A stretch of 64,000 nucleotides of DNA from Sepiola atlantica. Its lineage: Eukaryota > Mollusca > Cephalopoda > Sepiida > Sepiolidae. The stretch is taken from positions 38,278,301-38,342,300 of the forward strand of contig OY744519.1 of assembly GCA_963556195.1 (NCBI GenBank). The letters run 5' to 3'. Position 1 is the first letter of the stretch, and the number at the start of each line of letters is the position of its first letter. The notes below the pieces were generated by a model. That model was given only the letters and a program-made list of their open reading frames with translations, ran no database searches and was not told the DNA's origin. The translations under genes were made by a program, and so were the position numbers. Below, in pieces: positions 48,170-61,247 of this stretch.

Positions 48170-51100
48170 ACAAGACACCAACAGGGGATCTACCCAGTGT
48201 CAGCGGAAAAAAGGTCAAAAGAAGAGAAGGGGAACTAAATGTGCACCGTCTGTTGCATTGTAATATATGTCTATTCAGCTATAGATTAGTCGAAGGAAAT
48301 CTACAAAATCAAAGATGACACGACACCAACGGCGGAGCAACCCAGCGTAGATGGAAGAAGGCAACACCTGTCGGGCAGCTGGCAAGACAACATTTTGTGA
48401 ATAAAGAACCCGGCAGACCGATGCAACCAACATCGTTAAAGCGGGCTGTCTCATTATTCTTGAGCTGCAATAGAAACGATGTAAACCAAATGAGTGTGCG
48501 TGGCCGTCGCGTAGCCACGACCACCTAAAACAATATACCAAGTGACTGACTTTCTGTCGGTTTGTCCAAACCTTTTCATACTTCCCTCGAATCATCACCA
48601 CACTAAAAAGTTGTGTGACAAGACTACTGCGGTGGCAGGGGAATCATTAAACGCTGGAAACCTTCAGCTTGTGACTGCACTCAAGTGGCCGGTTGAAAAT
48701 GGTCACTATCTGTTGACTGTATCGTGATAGTAGAGTTCGAAAGCTTAACGTATGACTGAAATTGCCTATAAAAGACAACCGGAACACACTCTACATGGTG
48801 AGGTCTGTTGACAAAGTGGAGAAGACCTCGATCACGGAAAACCTGTCTTGCTAGCTTACAACTGATGCCGGACATCGCATCAATACGGTCGCAGCAACAT
48901 AAAGGTTTTAACTATAGATGCGGGGATACTCGCATCCTCCAAGATTTAGCGTACGACCACCTCACTGAACAGCGCACATCCCTCGTCTGCAGAGTGTTTG
49001 CCCTCTTCAATATCTATATTGCAACACTTTGCAAGATCAGACTTCCCGAAGAAGGCAACATCAAAGAAGCTGGAACGGGGTACACCATATTCTGGAAAGG
49101 AAATCACACATTGCATCGGCTTCGCTATCCGGTCTCATCTTGTGCAACACCACCTCAATTATATTTCTATCCGTATGCGCATGATGAATGTCTGCACTCC
49201 CATCACGTGGGGCAGGTTTATTACCCTTATATATAGTAGTACGCACTGACTCTGACATCAACTGACCAAGACAAAGGTGGTTCTAAACCCAGCTTGACCA
49301 CACAATCAAGGCAGTGCTCGTCAATGACATATTCGTTGTGCTAGGTGATTTGCATGTCCGAGTAAGTAAGGACCCCCGCTTGTGAAATAGAAGCATAGCC
49401 CACCATGGTAATGTGAACTACAACAGCAATAGTCAACTCCTATTGTGTATTTGTGCAGAACACGAACTCGTGGTAAATAACACAAGTTACGCTACCAAAA
49501 CGACAATATACTATGTGGAGAAACCCCCGTTCAAAACAATGGCACACCTTTGACTACTTCTTAAGCAGAGCCAGATACCCAAGAGATGTCTGCATCACCC
49601 TATATATTCTCGGGGCGGACAACTTCTGGACGGATGGCATACACTTGATGATCATGACGACCCTTCAACAGCGTACACAGCCGACGCTTTTACTATAGCA
49701 ACTTATAGCTGGCACAAAACTTCAAGGGATCCTGTGAACGTCACCTTGCAGACCATGTTGGACAGGGCACTGTAGAGCACCACTGCACCAACCTAAAAGA
49801 CACTATGACCCGTGCCGCGAAGGAAACCGTCGACAACAAGAAAAGACAGGACGAGTTCGACGTGAGTGAAGGTACAATCTTTTTTTCTAATTGAAGCTAA
49901 ACCTCAAGCACGACATACGTTAGAAAACCGGCTGCTACTAAAATTGCTCACAAGCAGCTTGTAACAGACTGTCCAATCAGGCTCTGAGGAGCTCGGAAAT
50001 CATCATTGCAAAAAACAGTTGTAGAGATAAACATCTTCTATGCAGCTACCAAAGAAAGTATATGTCTTACACGGTAATAAGTTGATGGTTTCAAGTACGC
50101 TGAATGGCACACACACATTCACCGACAGTGTGATCATTCTTGCATGAGGCCCCAATATGAATACCTCCTTTACGATCACGTTTACACTACATATGAGTTT
50201 CTGGGAATAATCCTTCAGCAACCGGCCCGACACTGGATGGCACTTCCATCGACTATTCAAGGCTTCAACAAAGTCATGAAGCAGATACATTTCAGGACAG
50301 TCCTTGGATCTGACAACGTCCCACTGCAGTTTATCGGTCTCGGTCGCCCCAAGCTGAGGAACTGTGTGATGCTCCCTATCTTTACATCTGGGAGACAAAA
50401 ACACACCCCAGTTCAAATTTTAAAGAAGAGAGGCTAAAGAAATTATACATTGTAACAATTACTGGTGAATATCACTACTGAGCATCGCAAGTAAGATATT
50501 TGTGCACATTCTACATTACATCCTGATCATTCTCGAAGAAGACATCCGACCAGAGACCTGAAACGGTGTCAGACCTGCCCCCCCCCCCGGGATTATAGAC
50601 ATATTCTTCTGTGCGCGACAATAACAAGTCTAGAGTCTCGAACCCCATCATGTTTATATTTGGGGACTTCAAAAAAGCCTTCAATAAAGTGCCCATACCA
50701 GACATGTGGGCAGTTCTCTCAATGTTCGGTTGCCCGCCTGATTTCGTCATCCTGATGCGCGTTATCCATGACGGAATGTTTGGGAGAGTATATCATCAAA
50801 ACTCTCTCTTTCTCTTCATATCTCTCTCTATTTTTTGACCACTCCCTATCAATGATGGCTTCAAACAGAGTTGTTTTCTAGCTTTAACGTGTTTCTCTCT
50901 CTCTACAAAGAAGCAATACGTAATGACATTTCTCTAAAATCGCTCTCAATGGACCTCGCCTTCGCACCAGAATCGAACAACAATGGGTTTACTACGGTAA
51001 CTGCACTATAATGACGACAATACCATTCAAGGACAGACTATAGAGGACCTCTAGACCTTAAGGGGCAATTACAACACAGCCTACGAACGTTTTGCGTTTT

Positions 51101-51960
51101 CTGACTCAAAACACTAACACAATTGTAAATGACCAACTACTACAGGAAGTGGATCTGTTTTAATACATAGGGAGCGTCATAACATTTACTCTTTAATGTA
51201 CGAAGAACTGTGAGGAAAAAGATCAACGCGGCTTATTTCGCTTTTGGTCGATAAAGCCGCCGTGTATTCTACAACAATGCACTGAGAATAGACACTACAA
51301 TCATGTTGTTCCGAGTAGTAATTCGTTCTACACTTTTATTCTCATGCGAAACGTTGACATTATACAGACACCATAGAAAGAGACTAAAGGCCTTCCAGCA
51401 ACAACTACCCAGGAAAATTCTAAAAATCCCTTTAGGAGAGACACACACATAATAACGATATTTTGCATCGAGCTTAATTAAAAGGCCTTTAGGGCACCAT
51501 CATGCAGCGATACCTACGCTAAAATGTCACATCAACATATCTCCAAAAAAATGATCGATGAAGAACTTGCCAATGGTACCAGGCCACGAAGAGTCACGAC
51601 AATGCGCTATCAAGACCAGCTAGAGCGCACCCTGACAGTCACCAACATAGACCCGTCTTCATGGCGACAAACTGACCAGGATTGAAACATGTAGAGAAAA
51701 TACACGTACATGGATCACGGACTGGGGAGAATAAGAGGAGGAAATAAAAGGCGAGAGGAAGTAGAGGAAAATAACGTATTCCGCTTCCTACCCTTTTCCG
51801 TTAACACTGCCCGTGGCTCTTTCACTATAGACTGGAACTTCTATTTACACCACTCATTATGTTTTCATGAAGAGTATTGAAGACAGCCAACAGTACCGGA
51901 TACTCGGACACGGGTTGAAGCCGACGACAATAATTCATTCATTTATTGTATGATAAATAA
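48170..51960 (+). pseudogene. Decayed RTE-like LINE (endonuclease and reverse transcriptase)
   Basis: Plus-strand pieces in shifting frames follow the whole order of an RTE-type LINE, of the kind often mislabelled craniofacial development protein 2. The 5' part (48170-48700) holds two diverged copies of an ACACCAAC...CCCAGxGT block. The endonuclease starts near 48950 (ALFNIYIATLCKIRLPEEG), continues with GFAIRSHLVQHHLNYIS (49115), and has GDLHVRV near 49345, where Asp-Phe-Asn is expected. It ends with WRNPRSKQWHTFDYFL (49515) and ADNFWTD (49618). The RT begins near 50290 (HFRTVLGSDNVPLQF), with motif A as IFGDFKKAFNKV near 50655. The end region near 51590 reads PRRVTTMRYQDQLERTL. Many frameshifts and stops make it inactive. 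It ends about 50 bp before the mariner. Confidence 0.82.
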
Positions 51961-52009
51961 TTTTAAAGACACTAAGCCCTTTAAGTCTAAGCTTATTAAT
52001 TAGGTAATA

Positions 52010-53284
52010 TCAGGTTGGAAAAAAAGTAATGTCGTTTTTGTTCAACACATTTATTTAATCTGAAACATTCACATCATGGTATTTTTAATATTTACAATAA
52101 TTCCCCTCATTACCTATGACTTCTGTCCAACGATCAACAAGCTTATTGATGCCTTCTTCAAACAATTTCTCTGATTTTTAAGAGAAAAACAAATTTAGGT
52201 AATTTTTGAGTTAGACGTCATTTTCATAAATGTTATTGTTTAAGTCATGCTACAACGACTGGAAAAGATAGCAGTCGGATGGAACAATGTCAGGTAAATA
52301 AGGCGGTTTAGGCAAAACTTCTCAATTGAAACTCATGAACTTTTTCTGGGTGAGTTTTGCTGTGTGAGGTCTCGCCTTATAATGCTGAAGCACTACACCC
52401 TTCCTATTGAGTAATCCTGGTCGTTCTTTGATAGAGCCATTCTTAGATCATCCAGCTGCGAACAATATTTGACTGCTGTGATTGTTAGATTATGCTCTAG
52501 TAGCTCATAATGAATCACTCCTCTCAAGTCCAACCATGAAAAAAGTATAACCTTCTTTGAGTATAGTCCTTTTTTGGGGAACAGGCTGTCGACTTTGGTT
52601 TAGGTCTAACCATTGTCTTTTGCATTGGTTATTATTGTAAATAATTTATTCTTCATCTCCAGTCACAATTCTTTGCAAAAATGGTTCTCGATGATTCCTG
52701 GAAAGCAATAATGTGCAAACAGTCAATGTTTGATTTCGTTTAGCGTCGGTCAAATCGTGAGGAACTCAAAGTCCAAATTTTGAAACTTTTCCTAACTCGT
52801 GAAGACATGAGATAATTGTGGTATAGGTTGTATTGATCTGTTGAGCTTATTCTCTGCTGGTTAACTTTGGACTGGCCTCCACAGCGTCTCTAATAGCGTC
52901 TTTATCAATTGATTTTGGCCTTCCCGAACGTCACCTATTTAAAAGGTTTAAGTCTCGAGAACAAAATGTTGCAAACCATTGTTGACATTTTCGATCATTC
53001 AGAATATTTATCTCATAGACAGTTCTAATATTCCCTGTAGCTTCTGAATCTAAGTTTTCTTTTTTGAATTCATAGAGCATGCATTGTCTCAGATTCTCTT
53101 CACTAATATTACTTTTTTGACGGCTGTGACCGTAAAACTTAATATTTATCAACTAATTATTATATCTGAAAGGCAAGCAAGATATTAAGACACCAATTCA
53201 CCAGAAAATCTGGAACTGTGTACAACTTAAGTGGCTGCAAAAAGATGAAGTAAAAAACACGATATTACTTACTTTCCAACCTGA
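52010..53284 (-). mobile_element. mariner element with both inverted repeats and TA duplication
   Basis: The two ends read TCAGGTTGGAAA...AGTAATRTCGT inwards and match over about 28 bases with few differences. TA lies directly outside at 52008-52009 and 53285-53286, the expected target duplication of the Tc1/mariner superfamily. The length of 1275 bp is typical of a complete mariner. The transposase runs on the minus strand. Confidence 0.93.
52130..53130 (-). pseudogene. mariner transposase, inactive
   Basis: Read from 53130 down, the N-terminal helix-turn-helix region (ENLRQCMLYEFKKENL, then KCQQWFATFCSRDLN) is open until a TGA at 52931. It continues with SGRPKSIDKDAI-like sequence, a LGKVSKFGL stretch, VTGDEE (first catalytic Asp, about 52665) and a second acidic site near 52420, where HYKARPHTAK stands in place of the usual His-Asp-Asn. 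The third Asp is in YLPDIVPSDCYLF near 52300. There are several stops and at least two frameshifts. The second catalytic Asp is Tyr here, so even a repaired frame would not be catalytic. By motif wording it belongs to the mariner group related to SETMAR. Confidence 0.88.
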
Positions 53285-53286
53285 TA

Positions 53287-55319
53287 TATATTTCTACCGG
53301 TAATAATAGTAATATTACTTGTATATGCAACTGCGGCTTTTAATACTCATCTAAATTATAGATGTTCATAATTAGCTCTATTTAACGCAATGTGATTCCG
53401 TATCTCTATCCATTGAATTCATTTCTTTTAAATGTAACGGTTAAATGTGTTTTAATTTAAATATGACACATTCCAACATAATGCCTATTTAATATAATCT
53501 TCAACAAAAATGTGTCAAACTGCAACTGGGTTCGTCATCTGCAACGAGCCTGTTAGCAAGTGTGAGTAAGTGTTAGTATGGTATTGCATAAGCAGCCTCG
53601 CTTAATAAGTAATTACTATCTTTGATGAAATGGGCGTGTATCATCGGTGTGTTATCTGCCTAATGCAATACCCTACCCTTTAAAATCTGGGCATTATGAT
53701 AATAAGTAAACCAATGTTATGATTCTCTAGTGTATTATCATCATTATTATTATTATTTAGATGTAGAGTGTTATTATATGCATGTAAAATTGTATGTTAT
53801 TTGTTGCACATTAATTTTTTTGTTCAATAAGTTGTTGTTTATTTTTAAATAATTCATGCTAATTCATGAAATGTTTCTCAAATGATATTTTTTAATCTAA
53901 TATAACAAAAATTAATTTAAAGGTGAACTAAAATTGCATATTTTGTATCATTGTTATTTATATATTTATATATATATTTTTATTAATTTAAAGTATTGCA
54001 CTACCAACTATTACAGCAATTTCATTAGGGCTATATTGTGTCTATTTTTTCATAGCTTTACTTTGTAAAGTAGGATCACTGCCTCTATTAGAAAGAGTAT
54101 CTATTTTGTCCTCGAGAGAGAATGTAATGAATGTGAGTTGTTTGATTTTTTGTCTTTTATTTCTGTCATACAATGTGTTTATTCTGAAACCAAACTTGGA
54201 CTTTTCTTAGGAGTCCATAATCGAAAGATCTGGAAAAGATATACAAATTCCGGTTAGTCGGCTATGAGTGAGAAAGTTCCATAGAAATATATCGATATCT
54301 TCAATTAAAAATATAAATTATGAATTGAATAAAACATTGCTCACTGGAATGTAGCCTAATGTTGTCTATGTATGTATTCTCTGTTGTTATTTGTAAGTAA
54401 CCATCGAACTTTTACAGGTTAGGGTTAGGGTTAAGGTCAGTTGGTCAATAGGAAAATAAATTTAAAAAAACAGGCATAATTGTTAAGGTGTGAGTATGAT
54501 CACCCCTGTTTCAAAAATATTTGAACTCTTCCAGACTTCATAAATATAGTTAGGACAAGCCCTCCATAGCGGCATTCATTACCGTTTTAAAAATCAATAA
54601 TGTCCCATTCAGAGACTGACGAGAAAGTAAACGATCCGACAAAATAGATGTAGAATACAACAACTAACGTATTTCGTCTACGGTTTACGTAACAAAAAGG
54701 AAAAACATGTCAAATTCGAATTATAGACAATTATGTATTACCCAGAGTGGGTGAGTATTGTGAACAATATGTCAGCTCTAACGGATGTACTAGCTCGACA
54801 AAGTCCTCTAAATTTTGCGAATTATTACAAATTGTTTCGTCAAAGCATAGGAGATTTGTGAACGTCTCTTGATTAGATATTTTTAAAAAGAGAAAAATAA
54901 AAAAAAACATTGTGTATGGACGACAGAATGCAAGATAACGTTTTATATAACAAATGTACACATCAAGAAAATACCGTAATATTACAGACTGCGTTCAAAT
55001 AAATTCAAAAAGAAAAAATATTAATGACTCCATACATAGCAATGTTTTAAACTGATATAATGACGGTGTGTTGTGTATATACCCAATTTCGGGAATATAT
55101 CTACTTTTTCAGACACTATTATAAGAGTTACGACAAAGATTTGTAAAATTCATGGCGAGTTTCATAGCGCTAGCCATTCATGACAGCAGCAACTCGTAGC
55201 AGTCATAGCCACAGTATCGGACGCATATGTTCAGTAACATACTATTTTGTTGTTTTGAGAATAGGGAAACTTTTATGTGCATACAAAGCACTATTCTCGA
55301 AGGTATTCGGTCTCTCTGT
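53287..55319. other. Unassigned DNA with a short telomere-like run
   Basis: AT-rich, without recognisable genes. At 54417-54437 three GGGTTA units occur in a row, followed by AAGGTCAGT, similar to the telomere-like repeat at 21300-21440. Confidence 0.55.
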
Positions 55320-55510
55320 ACAAGGGTTTGTCAGGATCACCTGACAAGTACACCCTGAGCAAATGTTCAAACTAACATAGTATTTGATACGCAAATAAGA
55401 TCCCCACGACACGACTGTACAATAGCTAATATGTAGAAACTCTGCCCCTCTTTAGAGTAGTGTTACCTCAAATAACAGCGCTTAGCTGGATACTCCGCCA
55501 GGCAGAATGA
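55320..55510 (-). repeat. Dispersed repeat related to 19632-20010
   Basis: Keeps the ACAAGTACACCCTGAGCAAAT, ATAGTATTTGATACGCAAAT and AGCGCTTAGCTGGATACTCC blocks in the same order as 19632-20010, with internal deletions. The strand is given relative to the partial copy at 21455-21540. Confidence 0.65.
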
Positions 55511-55752
55511 CTTCTTCTCACGTAATCCGTTAACACAAAGAGACCACAAGAAAGGTATACCATAATATAGTTAACTGGTCAACTGGAGAGAGAAAAAGGA
55601 ATGTTCTTAAATTCTTATCTATCAATTTAGGTATTGAACATATTTTACTTAATATATTTTATTCTTATATTTTGGTTTTACATTTTTAAAATTAAAAATT
55701 TTCATTTAGTTTCTGTTTTTATTTGTTTATATATTTATCTACTTTTTGATAA

Positions 55753-55757
<5 letters not shown>
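55511..55757. other. Unassigned AT-rich DNA
   Basis: No feature was seen. Confidence 0.5.

Positions 55758-55838
<81 letters not shown>
55758..55838. repeat. (AT)n microsatellite
   Basis: Two AT tracts around a central ACATGTGT block. Confidence 0.97.
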
Positions 55839-55842
<4 letters not shown>

Positions 55843-56185
55843 AATATATACTGTGTATACGTGTATATGTATATTTATGCATGTATAGGCTGACATTGAG
55901 TTACTTCGAATATTTTTAAACCACTCATGAACTATTACGATCTTCAGTTTTCTTCTAAAACAACTTTCCACTCGCATAAAATATATTCATCGTTTCAGGA
56001 TGTGATCTGCCAGTGGCTTGATGAAGCTAGACTTTTAATAAGATAATAGCTGAAACAGCCATGCATCAACTAATGTGTGTATTAATAGAAATGGATAGTA
56101 AAATACAGTTCTTCTCTTATTGAACAACGTGTTGTAAATAAAATCGTGTTATTTGAAGGAAAACCGAAAGAATAGCCATACGAAC

Positions 56186-56190
<5 letters not shown>

Positions 56191-56234
<44 letters not shown>
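56191..56234. repeat. (AT)n microsatellite
   Basis: About 22 AT units directly abutting the left arm of the foldback element. Confidence 0.97.
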
Positions 56235-56238
<4 letters not shown>

Positions 56239-56402
56239 AGCAATAAAGATATATATGACAATCAAGCTACACAGAGGCTCCCGTGTCTTATCCCCGGGGG
56301 GAATCGTCAGGCTAAATGCATCTAGCCTAAAGATTCCCCCCGGGGATGAAACACAGAAGACTCTGTGTAGCTTGATTGCCATATATATTTTCATTGCTTA
56401 CT
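56235..56402. mobile_element. 168-bp foldback element (80-bp hairpin arms)
   Basis: Positions 56235-56314 pair with 56323-56402 with no gaps and about ten mismatches, leaving an 8-nt loop. The outer ends are AGTAAGCAAT and ATTGCTTACT. Strong internal blocks are CAATCAAGCTACACAGAG and TCCCCGGGGGGAATC with their exact complements. Five mismatches in the middle are mostly C/T. It is GC-rich in the middle, unlike its surroundings, and sits next to an AT array. It could be a small non-autonomous foldback transposon. Confidence 0.85.
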
Positions 56403-56507
56403 AGCTAGCTCTACTTACGATCGAGCACTGTTGAAGTAAATACTGAAAACTGACACATAAAAAATTATATCTCCTTATAATATTTCATGTGGATACATGA
56501 AGTACAC

Positions 56508-56509
56508 AT

Positions 56510-56570
<61 letters not shown>
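56508..56570. repeat. (AT)n microsatellite
   Basis: AT tract with AAATA and ACATA interruptions. Confidence 0.95.
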
Positions 56571-56571
<1 letters not shown>

Positions 56572-59500
56572 TTCATTTTACTTCAGTCGGAGTTCATATA
56601 AACATGACGATTCAGAAAAGGCTAGCATCATCTGCAGGGGCGAGACGATAATATCCCCCACCAGATTATGAAGTCGATGTTCTACTTACTCTTGATAACA
56701 AAGAGTTCTCCATGCTGCACCTACTGCGCTATGACAGAGGTACTCCATCTTTGGACGATGCTAACTCTGGAAGATTACATCGTGAGTCAGTTATTATCTC
56801 TAACGGTAAAATCATCCGACAATTGTTCCAGAAACCATACCAACATATTTGATATAGATCTTCTATGATGAACACAATGTTGAAACATTCGATTATATAT
56901 TGCCTGACGGAATATAAATTATCATGTAAGTACTCATTCTATTTTATAATCTTTCTTGAAAACAAATTATTGAAGATATGTTTATGTTAGGATGTGTGCA
57001 GAAATATAAACATACTTATGTATATATTCGTTTAGTAAAGAATGTATAGGGCATATATTAGTACAAAAAAAAGAAGTTAACATTAGATTACGTTGAGGGG
57101 GCGAATTTTAATTAGAAAATAAAGAAAATGTATTCGAAAAAAATGAGGTCACATGAAATTATGATATGTTTTAGTAAGCTAGGTTAAGTTTAATGTTTGC
57201 TGACTTTTAGTTATTATCTGTTGATCAATACAGGCGTGTTTTTTGTAAAACCTTTTTCAAATCCCTTAGGGTGATTTTCTATATTACAATACATATTAAC
57301 ATACGAAAAGTAATTTTAAAGAAAATGAAAGAATAATAGAAATAAAGGCCACCTGTATTGTTATTCCATCACCCCAAATAAACTATTACAATCAATGATA
57401 TTACGACAACTACCAAGCTAAAGAGCAACCCCATTCAATACATCAGAAATATGACTATCCATGTAGCAAATATAAAGAAGTGAAAAAAAGAGGCACATTA
57501 AATATGCACACTGTCACTATGACTACTTCTGCTCACAGCGGAAATTACTACTACTGCTACGACGTGTCAACAAGACTCCAACTGCTACAAAACGAAGACT
57601 TGCTATCGTGCGAAAAACACACCGGAATGTGACAGTCGCCACAATGTGATATATAATGTAATATATTTAAATACTATTTTACCCTTTATTTTCATAAAAT
57701 TAATATGGTTTATATGAATGCACATTTTATATATGATAATTATATGTATTTTTAATTTCTTTAAATTAAGGAAAATATTGATGTGTTTGTGCGTGTGTAT
57801 GCTCTCCATTTAAATGAAGTGGCTTGGCAGTTTACTTTACATTTAATATCACATGTTCAATAATGTTCGCTATGCACACATTTACCCAATTGCTTCCTTA
57901 TAAATATCACACTATATGGGATACGGATGAACACATTTAAAATGCATAAAACAGTAATAATGCGTTATTCATTAAAAAAGGCTTTTAACAATATTCATCC
58001 AATGATTTCCCCATATACCTCTTATATTAATTGCATAACACACGTTAAATTCGAGGTAAGCGTCTATTCAGAAAAAGTGCATACACATATATGAAATAAG
58101 TAAATAGACTCCTATATTATCATTAATACTGAGGACTGTTGTTATAGGGTCCTGATGGATCTAGTCAATATAACATTGATTCCAGTTCATTGATTAATTT
58201 GACAAACACTCGATTTACAGTTTAGAGTTAATCCCAGCGTTGTGGCTATGTAGCGAAGATTAAGTCCTCCTTCGAATTAACATATGATATTGTTCCTCTA
58301 ATCTTCTGAAAATTCTAATTTTTCTTAATTCCATGTTAAAATCAAATAGTAATCTATGATAGGTATAATTATATCTGAACACACAGTATATGAGGCTTTG
58401 TATAAAACATCGATATTACAAAATGTTAATGTTGCTTATTGCGGTGATTACATAAGCCACCTAATAATACTTTTAAATATGTTCCGATTTAAATTAAAAT
58501 AATTGTGTACCCAAAAGTGATCTCTCTTTCCAAGAAACATTTTGAATCATTGATTGATCTGCCCGGATGCATCTGCCTGTGATTTCACAAAGCTACACGA
58601 AACGGGAATATTTAAATGTAAGACGACAATAAAACGCAATTTCATCGTAATTCTTCCGATTTTTAAATTGTTAATAAACCATTGTATATAGTTAATACAC
58701 TATGTTATATTGTTAATATCCTTAGAATCGTGTTCATCCATTTTATTTCTTCAATATAAATGTCTTACCACTCACAAAATACTTTACAAGAATAATAATC
58801 AACAAACTAAGAATATTTCATAAGGCATTTACATGTGGTGTACACGCTATCCTTTATTACGTAAAAGTGATGCCTTAAACCTTTTGTCACAAATCGAAAC
58901 AAAATAAATAATACAAACTATACTGACTATTTGTATATCATGGACGTTCGTATTGTGTGTGCCCGCAAAATACGTTTAGAATATTAAATTAAACTTCGGG
59001 AATTTTCTAGAAGTCATCAGTTACATATGTAAAGTGTAATAAAAGAGTCATATAACTTAAAACCACCAACACATAAAATATCACATTAAATATCACAACC
59101 ATTGTTTATTTATATTAATTAGAATATCATGAAAATTACAGATACACATCAAGTAAATTTAAGTAATTTACAAACATGCCAATGGAGGTTTATAAAAAAG
59201 ATTTCTCGATATCATGACTAGGTAATAGTACGTGTATACTCTCTAGTATTCAATAAATATTCGTAAACTTTTTTTCATGCGCTTGTATAAGTCTTTAACA
59301 GTAAGACCACGTCATATTTCGTTTTATATATTAAGTAGAAGAATACCAATGCTCGCACAGTTAAAATGATTTCCCAGAACGAGACAGTTTTGCACTATTG
59401 TATGTCTGCTTACGTAGATGTAAGTCAACATATGATGCTACTTCACCTTATATCTGGAATCCTTATTTCAATTTTAATCAAAATTGATTACATCATTTTT

Positions 59501-60440
59501 TATTCTTGAAAATATCTAAAAATGTACAGCTTCAGCTAAAGGATTTTTGAGAAGAAATCGAAATTAAGACAATCTTGCTTAATCGATGTCAAAATAATAT
59601 GCATCAAATTTAATTCCAATCTGAAATATTATAAGGTTCAAATAGCGTTTAGTGTAAACATTATGCCCCCACTACATCCTTTAAAATAAACCAAAGAATC
59701 TTAAATTTTGAAAATATGTTTTAATTCATGTGTAATAGCTATTGTGAAAAGTTCACAATAATCAGATGTATCTGGATTTTTACGAATTGCTTCGACCACA
59801 TCTTTGTGTTCTTTTATAAAAATAAGTTAAACAAAATATAACCCACGTTATACAAAATAACAGCCTTATCCCCTAACCCATAATTATCGGTTAATTAGTT
59901 AAGGAGTGAATAATATACATATAAATACATAAATATATACATGTACTTCAATTTGTATAGAAATATCCGCTTAGATATTAGTGTTTTTGTTCTTTGGCAT
60001 ATCAAGCGTGTTTACGTTTATAATTATTGAATTATTTATTTACATTATACAACCATCTACTCGATGTCACACACATAATATGAATAACGATTTCTACTCG
60101 GATTGCTACATTTCTGTCAAATAGTTTTAGAACATTTAAATAGCAAATAGAGAAATACATTAACAAGACACAACTTTAATATAGTAAGAAAGTAAAGCAG
60201 CGTTAATTCAAACTGTGCGTTTTGCGAGGAAAATTATATTCATAACTGTACATGTGACAAACAAACAGCGACGAATCTACTCCTTTATAAAAACATAATA
60301 TTATTTCAAACTTGAATGCAATATACTAGCAACACGGTTATTCTAAATCCAAAAGTTATACACACACGAAATATATGTATATTAAAGTTTGAAAGAATAA
60401 CGAAACCAGTATTTCTGATCCTACTTGACAGAGCAAGACA
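56571..60440. other. AT-rich DNA without recognisable genes
   Basis: Nearly 4 kb with short chance frames only. The part at 56580-56870 is less AT-rich and has a 66-codon plus frame (56668-56868), but I recognise nothing in it. Confidence 0.5.
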
Positions 60441-61247
60441 CTTGATATTTTAAACAAACGCTTGGTTTAGAGAGGAACATTATTATTTTTAAATTGAGTA
60501 TAAGAGAGCGACGAAAATGACACGTTAAAATCATATGTGACAGCCAACGAAAATAATAATTCAAATTAATGCTTTAAAAGAGCGAGACAAATGATATTTC
60601 AAAATTAGTCCTCAAAGTCTGGCGAAAATTTTATTTGAAACTCCAGTTCAACAGAAAGATGGAAATCATATTTCTAACGCAGACATGACAGACCCAACAA
60701 ATAATATTTCAAACTCAAATTTTGAGAGAGTGAAGAAAATAATACCTCAAAATCAAGCGTGAGAGACCAAGGAAATTCTATTTTAAACTGAAAGTGTGAC
60801 AGACTGACGAAAATAATATTTATAAACTCACATATGGCAAACCTACAGACATGATATTTCAAACTGAATCTTACAACCAAAATGTTTTTGTTTTTTTTTT
60901 CAAATTAAAGCCAGAAATTGAGCGAAAAAAATGAAAATTATTCCTGGCATGCTGACAAAAATGATATTTAAAACTTCAGCTTAACAGCCCGATGAAATAG
61001 ATGTTTATTACGCAGGCGTAGCACACCAAACACATGATATTTAAAACTCGAGGTTGACAGTCTTACGAAAATGATATTTCAAAATCAAGCGTGACATACA
61101 GACGACAATTTTATTTCAGACGCAAGTCTGACAGACCGATGGAAATGTAATTTAAAATTCAAGCATAGGAGACTGACAAACATTTTATTTATAAAACACG
61201 GGCGTGACATACGGAGGAAACTCATATTTCAAAGTTAAACGCTAAAA
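60441..61247 (+). repeat. Diverged 37-bp minisatellite, about 22 copies
   Basis: Units of 36-39 bases follow the pattern TGATATTTCAAA, then ACTCAAGCGTGACAG, then ACCGACGAAAA. Copies differ at 25-40 percent of positions but the period holds for about 800 bases. Isolated copies of the unit appear downstream near 61770 and 63000. Single units are not open in a common frame, so it does not encode a repeat protein. Confidence 0.88.

Noticed and set aside
50003..50416. 137-codon minus-strand frame
   Set aside because: It overlaps plus-strand RTE-like RT sequence that has recognisable motifs. The minus frame has none.
60441..61247. CRISPR-like array of short repeats
   Set aside because: The units are contiguous and diverged without unique spacers, and the DNA is clearly eukaryotic. 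It is a minisatellite.
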